A stretch of DNA of 64,000 nucleotides from an uncultured Anaeromusa sp. GTDB taxonomy: Bacteria; Bacillota; Negativicutes; Anaeromusales; Anaeromusaceae. The notes below the pieces were generated by a model. The model worked only from the letters and a program-made list of their open reading frames with translations, was not told where the DNA came from and searched no databases. Made by a program: the position numbers and the translations under genes. Shown here in pieces: positions 31,751 to 41,117 of the stretch; position 1 is the stretch's first letter, and each line of letters opens with the position of its first letter. Location: contig NZ_OY781460.1 of the NCBI RefSeq assembly GCF_963676855.1, positions 434,001 to 498,000 on the forward strand, given 5' to 3'.

Positions 31751-33052
31751 TTACATTTGCGATCCTATGGCCTTTTCCAAACGCGCGCGGTTGATCTGCA
31801 AGTCGTAAGCCGCTTGAATATAGTTCGTCTGCGCTTGCTGCAGCGCCACTTCTGCATCCATAACGTCCAGATTGGTCCCCACGCCAGCGGCATAGCTATC
31901 CCGGCTGATATTAAAATTGGTCTGCGCTTCTTCCACTGCGGTACGGGTAGCTTCGATACGCTTCAGAGCTTCTTGCACCCGCAAATGAGCATCACTAATT
32001 TCTAAAGAGATAGCATCTTTTGTTTGGCGCTCTTCTTCCCGCGCCGCCGCTTCGCCGGCTTTAGCCTGTTTGAGCTTAGCCTGGGTAGCCCCAGAATCGA
32101 AAAGGTTCAACTGTACCAGAAGCATAGCCGTCCAGTCGCGATTCCTGCCGCCAAAAGCTTCGTTATCATCCCAAGCCGTACTGCCAGTCAGGGCTAAACT
32201 CGGCTGCTGACCACTTTTAGCTTCTTTTGTCTTTTCCTTCGCCAAGGTAACCCCGGCCTGACTTTGGGCCATTTCCGGCCGCTTCACCACGCCCTGTTCC
32301 ACATAAGCCGCCATGGTTTCCTGCGGCAGTTCTTTTGCTGCAGGCTCTTGCAGCTTTAACTTCCCATGCAAAGGCAAGCCGATGCGTTTATTTAGGGTGT
32401 ATTGGGATAGCTGATAGGTATTTTCCGCCTGGACGCGACTGTTTTCAGCATTAGCCAGACGCACCTTGGTCTGCAGCACATCCCGCCAGGCAACAACGCC
32501 TTCGTCATACATTTGACGCACTTGCTTCAAGTGCAGGGCAAAGTCGTTTTCCGTCCGATGCGCTACGTCAAGTAGCTTCTCGCTTCGCAACACCTCATAA
32601 TATTCTACTGTCGTATCCAGCGTCAGCTGCTGCTGGGTTGCTTGCAGCTCCAAATCGGATACTTGCTTACCCAATTTAGCCTGCGCTACGACGCTCTCCA
32701 GCTTGCCGCCGGTGTAAAGGGGCACGCTGGCGCTGATTTTGTTACTGAAATAATTATAAGGAGAAACGGCAGCCATCGTCGACATCCAGGAAAGCGGCGC
32801 GTTAGAGCGCATTTCCGTATGGGTATAATCAACGCTGACCCCTTTGGCAGCCTGCGCCTCCCCAACAACCCCTGCTGCTTTTTCTTGATTCGCCGCAGCA
32901 ATGCGCAAAACCGGATTATGCGCCATCGCCAGAGAAATACTTTCTTCCAGCGTTAACGCAGTAGGTTCTGCCGCTGCGGTACCGCTCCACAGCGCCAACG
33001 CCGCCCCCCAAAGGACGGCTCTTCTTGCCCACGCAGGCGTTTTTATTTTCAC
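31751..33052 (-). CDS. TolC-family outer-membrane efflux protein
   Basis: 433 aa from a GTG at 33050-33052 with GGGGGAA upstream, which leaves a normal signal peptide (AVLWGAALALWSGTAAAE). Two OEP repeats of long helices are visible (SLAMAHNPVLRIAAANQEKAAG in the first half, AQSQAGVTLAKEKTKEAKSG in the second) with coiled-coil heptads. Presence of TolC demonstrates an outer membrane, hence a diderm cell. Last gene of the adaptor-RND-USP-TolC transcript, so all three parts of an export system are encoded together. Confidence 0.9.
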   Translation of the reverse strand: MKIKTPAWARRAVLWGAALALWSGTAAAEPTALTLEESISLAMAHNPVLRIAAANQEKAAGVVGEAQAAKGVSVDYTHTEMRSNAPLSWMSTMAAVSPYNYFSNKISASVPLYTGGKLESVVAQAKLGKQVSDLELQATQQQLTLDTTVEYYEVLRSEKLLDVAHRTENDFALHLKQVRQMYDEGVVAWRDVLQTKVRLANAENSRVQAENTYQLSQYTLNKRIGLPLHGKLKLQEPAAKELPQETMAAYVEQGVVKRPEMAQSQAGVTLAKEKTKEAKSGQQPSLALTGSTAWDDNEAFGGRNRDWTAMLLVQLNLFDSGATQAKLKQAKAGEAAAREEERQTKDAISLEISDAHLRVQEALKRIEATRTAVEEAQTNFNISRDSYAAGVGTNLDVMDAEVALQQAQTNYIQAAYDLQINRARLEKAIGSQM

Positions 33053-33090
33053 CTTGGTTCCCCCTATTATCGTAGCTTCTTTAGCTGCTT

Positions 33091-33534
33091 TTATTTGACC
33101 ACCAGCACCGGGCACTTGGCCTGATGCACCACATAACCGCTGACACTGCCCAGAATCAAGCCGGAAATAGCTCCCAGTCCTCGGCTGCCAATGACAATCA
33201 TATCGACCTTGTGCTGCTCGGCAAATTCTTTAATAACAAGTGTCGGAGCGCCGGTCTCCACATAGGTTTTAACATTCATCTCCTCCGGCACGCTCGCTAC
33301 GGCGGCGTCAACAATCGTCTTAGCAAAAGCTTCCGGCTTATCTACGGTGTAAAAGGGAATCTTGTGCCCAGAAATCTGCGGCGCCAGCGGCAATTGCTGC
33401 GACAAAGGCATTACGTACAAAATATATAGCTCCGCTTCGGTCGTTTTCGCCAAAGCAGCAGCATGAGCCAACGCGGCAAAAGAGTTTTGGGAGCCATCAA
33501 TCGGTGCCAGGATTTTTTTATACTTTATTTCCAT
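33091..33534 (-). CDS. Universal stress protein (UspA family)
   Basis: 147 aa from the ATG at 33532-33534. Starts KKILAPIDGSQNSFAALAHA and ends with VIGSRGLGAISGLILGSVS plus KCPVLVVK, the ATP-binding G2xG9xGS pattern of the ATP-binding subfamily. Cytoplasmic dimer of unclear role. It is unusually placed inside an efflux operon, between the RND pump (17 bases upstream) and the TolC gene. Confidence 0.9.
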   Translation of the reverse strand: MEIKYKKILAPIDGSQNSFAALAHAAALAKTTEAELYILYVMPLSQQLPLAPQISGHKIPFYTVDKPEAFAKTIVDAAVASVPEEMNVKTYVETGAPTLVIKEFAEQHKVDMIVIGSRGLGAISGLILGSVSGYVVHQAKCPVLVVK

Positions 33535-33550
33535 CGCTTCTCGCTTCCCT

Positions 33551-36500
33551 TCAGTTTGTTTTTTCCGGTGGCTGCCCCGCCACCGGCGGTTCCGCGCGAT
33601 ACAAGGTTGCATACATGACCGGCAACACCAGCAGCGTCAATATCGTAGCGCCCGCCAACCCAGCGGCAATGGCTACCGCCATGGGACCCCAAAACATATT
33701 GGGAATCAGCGGAATCATGCCCAAAATTGCCGCCGCTGCTGTCAGAAGAATCGGGCGAAACCGAACTACCGTAGCGTTAATGATAGCATCCCAAAGGGAA
33801 TCTCCCGCCGCCAGCTGCTGGTCGATCTGGTCCATGAGAATAATGGTATTGCGCATAATAATGCCCGCCAGCGCCAAAATGCCCAGCTGCACCACAAAAC
33901 CCATAGGGCTGCCAGTTAAAAACAAGCCCAAGGCTACGCCAATTAGACCTAATGGCGCCGTCAGCAGCGTCAAAATCATTTTGGGAATATTTTGCAGCTG
34001 AATCATCAAGAGAATCATGATGACAATGATCATGGCTGGTACGGTTTCCATGATATAACGCGCCGCCTTAAGACTGTCTTCTTTCGAGCCGTCATATTCA
34101 ATTTTGTATCCTAGCGGTAACGACGCACGCAAATCAGCCATTTGATTAAACACTTCTTCGGCTACGCTGTCGCCGGTAGCGCCAGGCAAAATTTCCGCCT
34201 GCACCGCAATCATAGGCTTCAGGTTACGCCGATAAATCAAGCCTTCTTCCGCGTCAGAAGAGATTTTAGCAATTTGGTCCAGAGGAATATAACGGCCATT
34301 CCCCACATGAATGTTCAAATTTTTCATGCGTGACAGGTCATTACGATCTGCGGCGTCAAAGCGGAAAAGCATGCTGATGGTGCGGTCCGTTTCCCGGTAT
34401 TCCGACAACGGCGCGCCGGAAAGCTGCGTCTGCAAAGCCGTCGCCAAAGCCTGCGAAGAAACGCCGAGACTTCTTGCTTTGTCCTGGTCCACTTCCAAAT
34501 GCATAACCTTGCTTTTTTCATTCCAGTTCAAGTTGACGTTTTTCACCTTCGGATGCTGCGCCATAATGGGCTCCATCTGCTGAGCGATGTCCCGCACCTT
34601 GTTAGGATCTTCTCCGGTCACCCGGAGCATGATGGGATAATCTGCCGCAGGACCATTACTGATGACCTTAATATGCTGCTGCACTTCCGGAAAATCATGC
34701 GTAAGCTGCTTATTCAGCTTTTCTCGCAGCTCATTGCGCGCCTTATAGTCTTTGGCGACAATAATGAACTCCGCAAAATTAGTCTTATTAAAGGTCGGCT
34801 CAAAGCTAAGGACAAAACGGGGCGCCCCTTCACCCACATGGTACGTATAGTACGAAACAAGAGGATGATCCTCCAATTGCTGCGCAAACTGCTTCGCCAC
34901 TTCTTCGGTTTTATCCATGCTGGCGCCTTCTTGCAGCTTCAACTGCACAATAAGCTCTGGACGCGTCGATGAGGGGAAAAATTCGTGATTCACCAACCCC
35001 AGCAAGACAATCGCGCCAAAAAAGCAGCCCGCCGTAGCGGCCAACACCGTCCGCCGGTGGCATAAGCACCAGTTGAGGAGCCTCTTAAACCAAGCGTAAA
35101 AAGGCGTATTATGGACGCTGGCGGCTTCGCCCTCGGTTTCTCCTTCCTTGGGCTTTACGCGAATAAACAAGTAGCCCAAAAGCGGTGTCGCCGTACCGGC
35201 CACAATCCAAGAGGAAACCAAAGCAATGACCACCACATAAAAGAGGGTTACGCAATACTCCGAACCATTGCCTGTGGCAAAGCCCACAGGAATAAAGCTG
35301 GCGCAGGTCACAAGTTCGCCGGTTAGGCGCGGATAGGCTGTCGATGTATAGGCAAAGCAGGCGGCGTTAAAGCGGCTCCAGCCCTCCTCCATCTTGACTA
35401 CCATCGTTTCAATGGTGATGATGGCGTCGTCCACCAAGAGGCCCAGGGCAATAATCAACGCTCCTAAGGAGATGCGCTGCAAATCAATGCCCAACAGCTT
35501 CATACAGGTGAAAACAATAGCGATAACCAGGGGAATGCAAACCGCGACGATAATGCCGGAGCGCGAGCCTAAGCTGACAAATCCGACGATAAGCACAATA
35601 AAGATGGCTTCCATTAATGATTTGGTAAAATCACTAATCGAGTTGGCCACCACCTGTGGCTGATTTACCGTCTGGTGGAGCTCCATGCCGCCTGGCAGCG
35701 CTTTTTGAATCTGCTTAATGGCAGTCTCCAGAGACTCTCCAAGGGTAAGGATGTTGCCCCCGGATTCCATGGCCAAAGAAATGCCGATGGCCGGCTGACC
35801 GTTATAAAAGAATTTAGGATCGCTGGGGTCGGCGTAGGCGCGGGTCACTTTGGCAATATCACCCAAGCGAAAGGTCCGGCCATTCGCTTGAATGGGCAGG
35901 CTGCGAATCTCCTCCACCTTTTCAAACATACCGGTGACACGCAGGTACACATTATCCGCCTTGGTTTCCAACATCCCCGCCGGCGCCATGGCATTTTGGC
36001 TCTGAATGGCGGAGGTAACAAGCGCGGGATCAATCCCGAGCTGCGCCATTTTGGCATTCTCAATCTCAATAAAAATCTTTTCTTGCTGCACACCCAAAAG
36101 ATTTACTTTCTTGACGCTAGGAACGCCCAAAAGCAACCGGCGCACTTTTTCCGCTTTTTCCCGAAGTTCTTCATAGGTATAGCCGTCGCCAGTAAGAGCG
36201 TAAACAACCCCGTATACTTCGTCAAAGCGATCATTAAAGCCAGGCGGCATCGCGCCGGACGGCAGAGTGCCTGCAATATCGTCCACCATATGCCTGGCTT
36301 CAACCCAGCGGTTGCGGATTTCCGCCTTAGGCACTGTTTCTTTTATATTTACATAGATAACACTGTAGCCGGGCATAGAGTAGCTTTTCAAATAATCCAG
36401 CCCAGGCAGATCCTGCAGCTTGCGTTCGATTTTATCGGTAACCTGCTCTTCCACCTGCAGGGCTGTCGCCCCCGGCCAAGCTACGGTCACCACCATCTGC

Positions 36501-36637
36501 TTGATCGTAAAATCCGGGTCTTCCATACGGCCCAAATTCTTATACGAAACAATGCCCGCCAAAAAGAATAAGACAATGAAAAAATATAAAAAATGCTTAT
36601 GCTTTAAGGTCCACTCCGTAAGGTTGAACTGGTTCAT
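33551..36637 (-). CDS. RND-family efflux pump (inner-membrane component)
   Basis: 1028 aa, full length for HAE-1/AcrB-like pumps: 12 membrane segments with two large periplasmic loops. TM4 contains the proton-relay GLLVDDAII Asp pair. The first segment with FLAGIVSYKNLGRMEDPDFT and loop PGATALQVEEQVTDKIERKL is typical of the subgroup that works with a single adaptor. Its ATG overlaps the adaptor stop by four bases. Substrates unknown; solvents, bile-like detergents and antibiotics are usual. Confidence 0.93.
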   Translation of the reverse strand: MNQFNLTEWTLKHKHFLYFFIVLFFLAGIVSYKNLGRMEDPDFTIKQMVVTVAWPGATALQVEEQVTDKIERKLQDLPGLDYLKSYSMPGYSVIYVNIKETVPKAEIRNRWVEARHMVDDIAGTLPSGAMPPGFNDRFDEVYGVVYALTGDGYTYEELREKAEKVRRLLLGVPSVKKVNLLGVQQEKIFIEIENAKMAQLGIDPALVTSAIQSQNAMAPAGMLETKADNVYLRVTGMFEKVEEIRSLPIQANGRTFRLGDIAKVTRAYADPSDPKFFYNGQPAIGISLAMESGGNILTLGESLETAIKQIQKALPGGMELHQTVNQPQVVANSISDFTKSLMEAIFIVLIVGFVSLGSRSGIIVAVCIPLVIAIVFTCMKLLGIDLQRISLGALIIALGLLVDDAIITIETMVVKMEEGWSRFNAACFAYTSTAYPRLTGELVTCASFIPVGFATGNGSEYCVTLFYVVVIALVSSWIVAGTATPLLGYLFIRVKPKEGETEGEAASVHNTPFYAWFKRLLNWCLCHRRTVLAATAGCFFGAIVLLGLVNHEFFPSSTRPELIVQLKLQEGASMDKTEEVAKQFAQQLEDHPLVSYYTYHVGEGAPRFVLSFEPTFNKTNFAEFIIVAKDYKARNELREKLNKQLTHDFPEVQQHIKVISNGPAADYPIMLRVTGEDPNKVRDIAQQMEPIMAQHPKVKNVNLNWNEKSKVMHLEVDQDKARSLGVSSQALATALQTQLSGAPLSEYRETDRTISMLFRFDAADRNDLSRMKNLNIHVGNGRYIPLDQIAKISSDAEEGLIYRRNLKPMIAVQAEILPGATGDSVAEEVFNQMADLRASLPLGYKIEYDGSKEDSLKAARYIMETVPAMIIVIMILLMIQLQNIPKMILTLLTAPLGLIGVALGLFLTGSPMGFVVQLGILALAGIIMRNTIILMDQIDQQLAAGDSLWDAIINATVVRFRPILLTAAAAILGMIPLIPNMFWGPMAVAIAAGLAGATILTLLVLPVMYATLYRAEPPVAGQPPEKTN

Positions 36638-37755
36638 AGAGTGCCACCGCCTAGGCTGATACGCTGACCTTCGCGGAACTTATGCACCCCGGCCGCCACA
36701 ATGCGTTCTCCCGGCTGCAGTCCTTCCACAACCTGCACTGAATCGCTGCCATATTGCCCCAGTTTTACCATACGCAACGATAAAGTTCCATCTGCTTGCA
36801 CCACCCAAAGGCCCGGCTGGCTGCCATTTTGGTAAATAGCGGCAAGAGGCACCGTCAACACCTGCTGGCTGTTGCCCTGACCGACCGTTACCGACGCCGT
36901 CATGCCCAGCTTGACCTCCGGCGGCGTTTGGTTCAAGGCGACGCGAACTTTAAAGGTCCGTGTCACCGGATCCGCCATCGGCGCCACTTCGCGCACAGTC
37001 CCTTCGATCACCCGGTTAGCAAGAGCCCAAAAAGTAACCTGCAGCGTTCCTGCCTGGCTTAGTTCTTCCAGACGATTTTCAGGCACGCTGATTTCGATTT
37101 CTCGTTCTCCACTTTGAATCACCGTAGCAATCGGCTGTCCGGCGCTGACCACTTGACCAATTTCCGCCGTCAGCTCTGAAACAACACCGGCATGGTCCGC
37201 CCGCAGTAGCGTGTATTCCATTTGATTGCTTCCCTGCGCCTGCTGGGCCTCGGCCTGCTGCACCGCAGCCAGCGCTGCGTCATAGGCCGTCACATACTGA
37301 TCATATACCATTTGGCTCACCGCACCGCTTTGACACAGGCGCTGATAGCGTTCCATATTTTTCTCCGCCAAGCGCAGCTGTGATTGAGCAGACGCCACTT
37401 GTGCGTTCATACTGCTTACCGTCTGCTGCACATCTTTGGGATCGATCTGCAAGAGCACATCCCCCGCCTGCACAGCACTGCCTAACTGCACGTTGCGCTT
37501 CACGATTTTACCATTCACCTGAAAAGCCAGCTTGCTTTCATAGCGCCCTCTCACTTCGCCAGCATACGCATAACTTTGAGCTTCTTTTTTTGCGCCCACG
37601 ACCATGGTTCTGGCTGTTGCCAACTCTTCTGCTACGACTTGCGGCTGATTGTTTAAATTCCAAACCACTCCTCCTGCTGCGGCTAAGCCGAGCAACACGG
37701 CGGCTACCCCGCAATACAACCTTTTCTTCGGCATCTGGGACCAGTATTTTTGCAT
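36634..37755 (-). CDS. RND efflux periplasmic adaptor (membrane fusion protein)
   Basis: 373 aa from the ATG at 37753-37755, preceded by AAAGGAGAG. An N-terminal membrane anchor (LYCGVAAVLLGLAAAGGVVW), a lipoyl-like half (VQLGSAVQAGDVLLQIDPKDV), a short helical hairpin, the second lipoyl half (DHAGVVSELTAEIGQVVSAGQ) and a beta-barrel domain (PLAAIYQNGSQPG). It links the pump to TolC. First gene of the operon after tetR; two predicted TetR sites lie in its upstream region. Confidence 0.92.
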   Translation of the reverse strand: MQKYWSQMPKKRLYCGVAAVLLGLAAAGGVVWNLNNQPQVVAEELATARTMVVGAKKEAQSYAYAGEVRGRYESKLAFQVNGKIVKRNVQLGSAVQAGDVLLQIDPKDVQQTVSSMNAQVASAQSQLRLAEKNMERYQRLCQSGAVSQMVYDQYVTAYDAALAAVQQAEAQQAQGSNQMEYTLLRADHAGVVSELTAEIGQVVSAGQPIATVIQSGEREIEISVPENRLEELSQAGTLQVTFWALANRVIEGTVREVAPMADPVTRTFKVRVALNQTPPEVKLGMTASVTVGQGNSQQVLTVPLAAIYQNGSQPGLWVVQADGTLSLRMVKLGQYGSDSVQVVEGLQPGERIVAAGVHKFREGQRISLGGGTL

Positions 37756-37793
37756 AGGTCTCTCTCCTTTTATCATAGGTATCTATATTTATT

Positions 37794-37807
37794 TTGAATG
37801 CGTTCAA
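37794..37807. promoter_or_regulatory. Predicted TetR operator O1 (adaptor proximal)
   Basis: TTGAATGCGTTCAA, a 14-base palindrome 38 bases upstream of the adaptor ATG. The same pattern TTGAATnnrTTCAA occurs at 37894-37907 and 38605-38618. Confidence 0.75.
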
Positions 37808-37893
37808 TGAATAGGCAAATAAAAACCCGCACCCTAAGCGGAAGATACTGATTTTGCAAAAGAAGTTGAGTATCCACAAAAGCAGCTCTTTAT

Positions 37894-37907
37894 TTGAATA
37901 CATTCAA
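37894..37907. promoter_or_regulatory. Predicted TetR operator O2
   Basis: TTGAATACATTCAA, exactly 100 bases from O1 in the gap between tetR and the adaptor gene. The nearly integral helical spacing would suit looping or co-operative binding (inference). Confidence 0.75.
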
Positions 37908-37962
37908 TTAAATGGCAAAAAATACGCAGAAAGTTTTCTTCCTGCGAAAAGTCACCTCGCCA

Positions 37963-38586
37963 TTACAGACTCAACGTAAGACGCATCGTCTTCGGCTTCA
38001 ACCCCAAAAGCGTTTCCAGCAGTTGCTCTGCCAAGCGCAGACGCACCACCACTTGCTGGCGAGAAAGTTTAGCCTGCATGGCCTCAATCATCACTTCGCC
38101 GAATTTCAGAATAAAGTTCAAAACCGCTTCCGTGTCCGCCACTTGGAAAGAACCGTCTTGAACTCCCTCCTCAATGATCTCCTTCAGACATTCGCTGATA
38201 GACTCTTCTATCTGCCGATTGACCCGGTCCCGAATATGGGCGTTGCGCTCGTCAAACAAAGCTCGCAATAACACAGCATCCGGGGAACACGCGCTGGAAA
38301 ACAGCGCCGACTGCATTAGCTCTATTTTTCGCGTCGGCGTTCCGTTCGCAAAACCGGGCTGCCGCCGCACTTCCGCCATGACGGCCATTGCCTGACGGTG
38401 AACAAGCACCCCCAACAGCTCCTCTTTGGATTTAAAGTAATAATAGAGCATGCCTTGGGCGACGTTCATAGCCTGAGCAATATCGCTGATCGTAGTACGC
38501 TGAAATCCTTTCTGTTCAAACAATTTTTCCGCGGCATCTAAGATTTCACGGCGGCGCACTTCCGGATCTTGCGCAATTCTGGCCAT
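37963..38586 (-). CDS. TetR-family repressor of the efflux operon
   Basis: 207 aa. N-terminal HTH (residues about 12-58) with FQRTTISDIAQAMNVAQGMLYYYFKSKEELL and a variable C-terminal ligand-binding domain. It is the promoter-proximal gene, upstream of adaptor-RND-USP-TolC on the same strand. The identical 14-base palindrome in its own promoter and twice before the adaptor gene predicts autorepression and repression of the pump. Its RBS (AAGGGGGTG) is part of the 46-base palindrome at 38589-38634. Inducer unknown. Confidence 0.9.
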   Translation of the reverse strand: MARIAQDPEVRRREILDAAEKLFEQKGFQRTTISDIAQAMNVAQGMLYYYFKSKEELLGVLVHRQAMAVMAEVRRQPGFANGTPTRKIELMQSALFSSACSPDAVLLRALFDERNAHIRDRVNRQIEESISECLKEIIEEGVQDGSFQVADTEAVLNFILKFGEVMIEAMQAKLSRQQVVVRLRLAEQLLETLLGLKPKTMRLTLSL

Positions 38587-38588
38587 AA

Positions 38589-38634
38589 AGCACCCCCTTA
38601 TAATTTGAATATATTCAAATTATAAGGGGGTGCT
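38589..38634 (-). promoter_or_regulatory. 46-base perfect palindrome merging tetR promoter, operator and RBS
   Basis: Each half reads AGCACCCCCTTATAATTTG plus AATA; centre 38611/38612. On the minus strand TTGACT in the chemoreceptor 3' flank, 17 bases, and TATAAT (inside the palindrome) form the tetR promoter. The operator TTGAATATATTCAA (38605-38618) covers the start region. The distal arm carries AAGGGGGTG, the ribosome site four bases before the ATG. Transcripts starting upstream of the palindrome (for example chemoreceptor read-through) would fold it into a hairpin hiding the RBS. Confidence 0.8.
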
Positions 38635-38657
38635 AAAAAAAAGTCAAACAGTGTTTC

Positions 38658-40379
38658 TTAAATTTTGAATTTCTGCACCGCCACCTGCAAGCCTTCCGCC
38701 ATATTGGCCAAATGCCTGCTGGCGGACGCAATCTCTTCCATCGAGGCGGACTGTTCTTCCGTCGCCGCCGAAATGGTTTCCGTTTGCTCCGCTGCTTGAC
38801 GGCTCTCTTTGCTGATGCTCTGCGCTGCTCCAACCACCTGTTGCGTACCGCTTGTCAGTTCTTCGGTCGCCGCGGAAATTTCGTGCACTTCTGCAGAAAT
38901 TTCCCGTACCATCCGCAGAATATCAGCGAAACTTTGTCCTGCGGAGTTAACTACCTTAGCACCTGTTTCCACTTCTCGCCGACCTTCATTCATAAACAAG
39001 ACCGCTTGATTAGTCCGCCCTTGCACTTCTCCTATGAGCTCCGTGATCTGTTTGGCCGCGTCTTGAGACTGTTCCGCCAATTTGCGCACCTCATCGGCGA
39101 CCACGGCAAAGCCTCGACCGGCCTCACCGGCTCTAGCCGCTTCAATGGCTGCATTGAGCGCCAACAGATTGGTCTGCGCCGCAATCGTAGAAATAACCTC
39201 TACAATCTGCCCGATTTGCTTGGATCGCTCTTCTAAGGAAGCGATTACCTGTGCCGTCGCTTCTGTCTTTGTTTCAATAATGCCCATTTGGGCGACAGCC
39301 TGCCCTACAGACTGCTCGCCTTCCGCCGCAGCAGTCGCCGTTTTTTGCGCCGACGCGGACACGACCATCGTATTTTGCGCCATTTGGTCAATGCCTTTTG
39401 ACATTTGCTCTACCATATCTCTTGTCTGTTCCGCCGCCCGCAGCTGTTCATCCGATCCTTTAGCCACTTCCGTAATGGACTGCGCCACTTGGTTCGACGC
39501 CTGCGCCGACTGATCTGCGCTGGCTGTCAACTCCTCAGAAGAAGCGGCTAATTGCTCTGCGGTGTTAAGCAAATTGCGAATCAACGCCCCGATGCTGCGA
39601 TTCATTTTATCCACAGAAGTCGCCAACACTCCGAATTCACTTCTGTCAGCCATACTGGAGGCCGGAACTTCTTGTGAAAAATCGCCTTCCGCCACATGAT
39701 CCAAAAACACCACTGTCGCCGACAACCGGTTGGTAATCCGCTTGGTAATCGTCCAACCTAACGCTAAGCCCAATAAAATCGCTACTGTTAGGATCATCGT
39801 GAAGGTCAACGACGCTTGGGAAAAATCTTTTTTCCCAAGCTCATTCATGGCTGCCGCTTCTTTTTTGACATCCTCGCTTAACTGCACCAACACCTGGTTA
39901 AAGGCAAGAGCCAATGGCTCAGCTTGGCTCTTAAAAAGCCGATACGCTTCTTCATTTTTATTCTGTCCCGCCAATGTCAGCACTTGCTTGTGAACCTGTC
40001 GGTAGGCTTGCAGTTTAGCGCGAAGACCCTCTACCTCCGCTTTTTGCTGGCTTGTCAACGGCATTTTTTCAAAGTCCGCCACGTTCTTATCAAATGCCGC
40101 TTCCCTCTCTCGTACCATTGTCAGCAATTTTTGATTTTCACTATCATTAGTAGTTATCATAAGCTCAAAGGTACTCATCTCAATACGCCGCATATGAATG
40201 CGATTCTCCAAAATCAACTCCACTGCATGCATCTTCTCGCGGTACATCGCATCCATAGTATCACTTGTTTTCTTGAGATAAAAATACCCCGTGCTTCCAA
40301 CGCCCACTAAGGCAACTACAAAAACGAGGATTAACAACACCAATCGTTGCGCTACTTTCAAGTTATTCAACCACCCCAT
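38658..40379 (-). CDS. Methyl-accepting chemotaxis protein with four-helix-bundle sensor
   Basis: 573 aa from the ATG at 40377-40379, seven bases after GAGG (an ATG six bases earlier is too close to it). TM1 about 10-30, a 4HB_MCP-type periplasmic helical domain (about 32-190, with [18 protein letters not shown]), TM2 about 192-212, HAMP, then signalling domain with [20 protein letters not shown] intact. 4HB sensors detect small ligands or act with binding proteins. No terminator other than the tetR palindrome lies downstream, so some read-through into tetR is possible. Confidence 0.92.
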   Translation of the reverse strand: MGWLNNLKVAQRLVLLILVFVVALVGVGSTGYFYLKKTSDTMDAMYREKMHAVELILENRIHMRRIEMSTFELMITTNDSENQKLLTMVREREAAFDKNVADFEKMPLTSQQKAEVEGLRAKLQAYRQVHKQVLTLAGQNKNEEAYRLFKSQAEPLALAFNQVLVQLSEDVKKEAAAMNELGKKDFSQASLTFTMILTVAILLGLALGWTITKRITNRLSATVVFLDHVAEGDFSQEVPASSMADRSEFGVLATSVDKMNRSIGALIRNLLNTAEQLAASSEELTASADQSAQASNQVAQSITEVAKGSDEQLRAAEQTRDMVEQMSKGIDQMAQNTMVVSASAQKTATAAAEGEQSVGQAVAQMGIIETKTEATAQVIASLEERSKQIGQIVEVISTIAAQTNLLALNAAIEAARAGEAGRGFAVVADEVRKLAEQSQDAAKQITELIGEVQGRTNQAVLFMNEGRREVETGAKVVNSAGQSFADILRMVREISAEVHEISAATEELTSGTQQVVGAAQSISKESRQAAEQTETISAATEEQSASMEEIASASRHLANMAEGLQVAVQKFKI

Positions 40380-40521
40380 GTTCATACCTCGCTTTCTATG
40401 CTTTTGGCAGCATTTGTTTTTATTTTCTGATAATTCTTCTTTCCTTGCAAAAAACCTTCCTAAATAACGTTCCGACAAAAAAATACATTTTCTCTTATTT
40501 TATAATATTCTTTCAGCACAT

Positions 40522-40560
40522 AAAAAAATCTGCCCCTTCCCCAAAAGCTGCAGATTTTTA
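40522..40560 (-). terminator. Intrinsic terminator of the riboswitch operon
   Basis: AAATCTGC pairs with GCAGATTT around a 16-base loop; the minus strand continues TTTTTTT. It is 40 bases after the UPF0158 stop. Confidence 0.75.
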
Positions 40561-40599
40561 TTGCGTCGAAACGCTACTCTCTTTATTCCGCTTCTTCTC

Positions 40600-41094
40600 C
40601 TAACCAAAGGCATTCCCGGATTCTTCTTTTTGCGCGATAAAGTTACAAATCTCTACTGCCATTTGAGAAGGAACCAAGGTCAAAAAATAAGAGCGAACTT
40701 TCTCCGTTTCAAACTGTCGCCATTTCTCCCGCAGCGAATCATCACAATCCAGAGCGTCGTAAAAACGAGCTAAAAAGCCGCCACCTTCCAATAATTGCAA
40801 CAATTCTTGCTGTTGCACTCCCTGGCAGCAAGAATGAGCAAATTCTCCATACCACGGAGTCACCTGCTGCGACGCAAGCGGAGATAACGGAACAAACCGC
40901 TCCGGCTCTTGTTCCACTAAAGACCAGCTTTCTTCACAAAGCCCCCTTGTCGCTGTTTGTGGTTTTCCTTTAGCACCCAATACCAGCACTCTACCGGAAG
41001 CCAAGTCCAAATACTGACAATAATCGGTATTAGCCGGCGCCAATAACGCGACAATTATATCATCTAAAAAGACAGAAACGCTTCCCCTTGTCAT
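40600..41094 (-). CDS. UPF0158-family protein
   Basis: 164 aa from the ATG at 41092-41094 after AAAGAGG. Matches UPF0158: VFLDDIIVALLAPANTDYCQYLDLASGRV at the start, ERFVPLSP in the middle and FYDALDCDDSLREKWRQFE near the end. No biochemical function is known to me for this family. Cytoplasmic, acidic. Third gene of the c-di-GMP riboswitch operon, 23 bases after the EAL-HDOD gene, suggesting a role in the same response. Confidence 0.75.
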   Translation of the reverse strand: MTRGSVSVFLDDIIVALLAPANTDYCQYLDLASGRVLVLGAKGKPQTATRGLCEESWSLVEQEPERFVPLSPLASQQVTPWYGEFAHSCCQGVQQQELLQLLEGGGFLARFYDALDCDDSLREKWRQFETEKVRSYFLTLVPSQMAVEICNFIAQKEESGNAFG

Positions 41095-41117
41095 ACGTAG
41101 GACCTCTTTTCCTTTTC

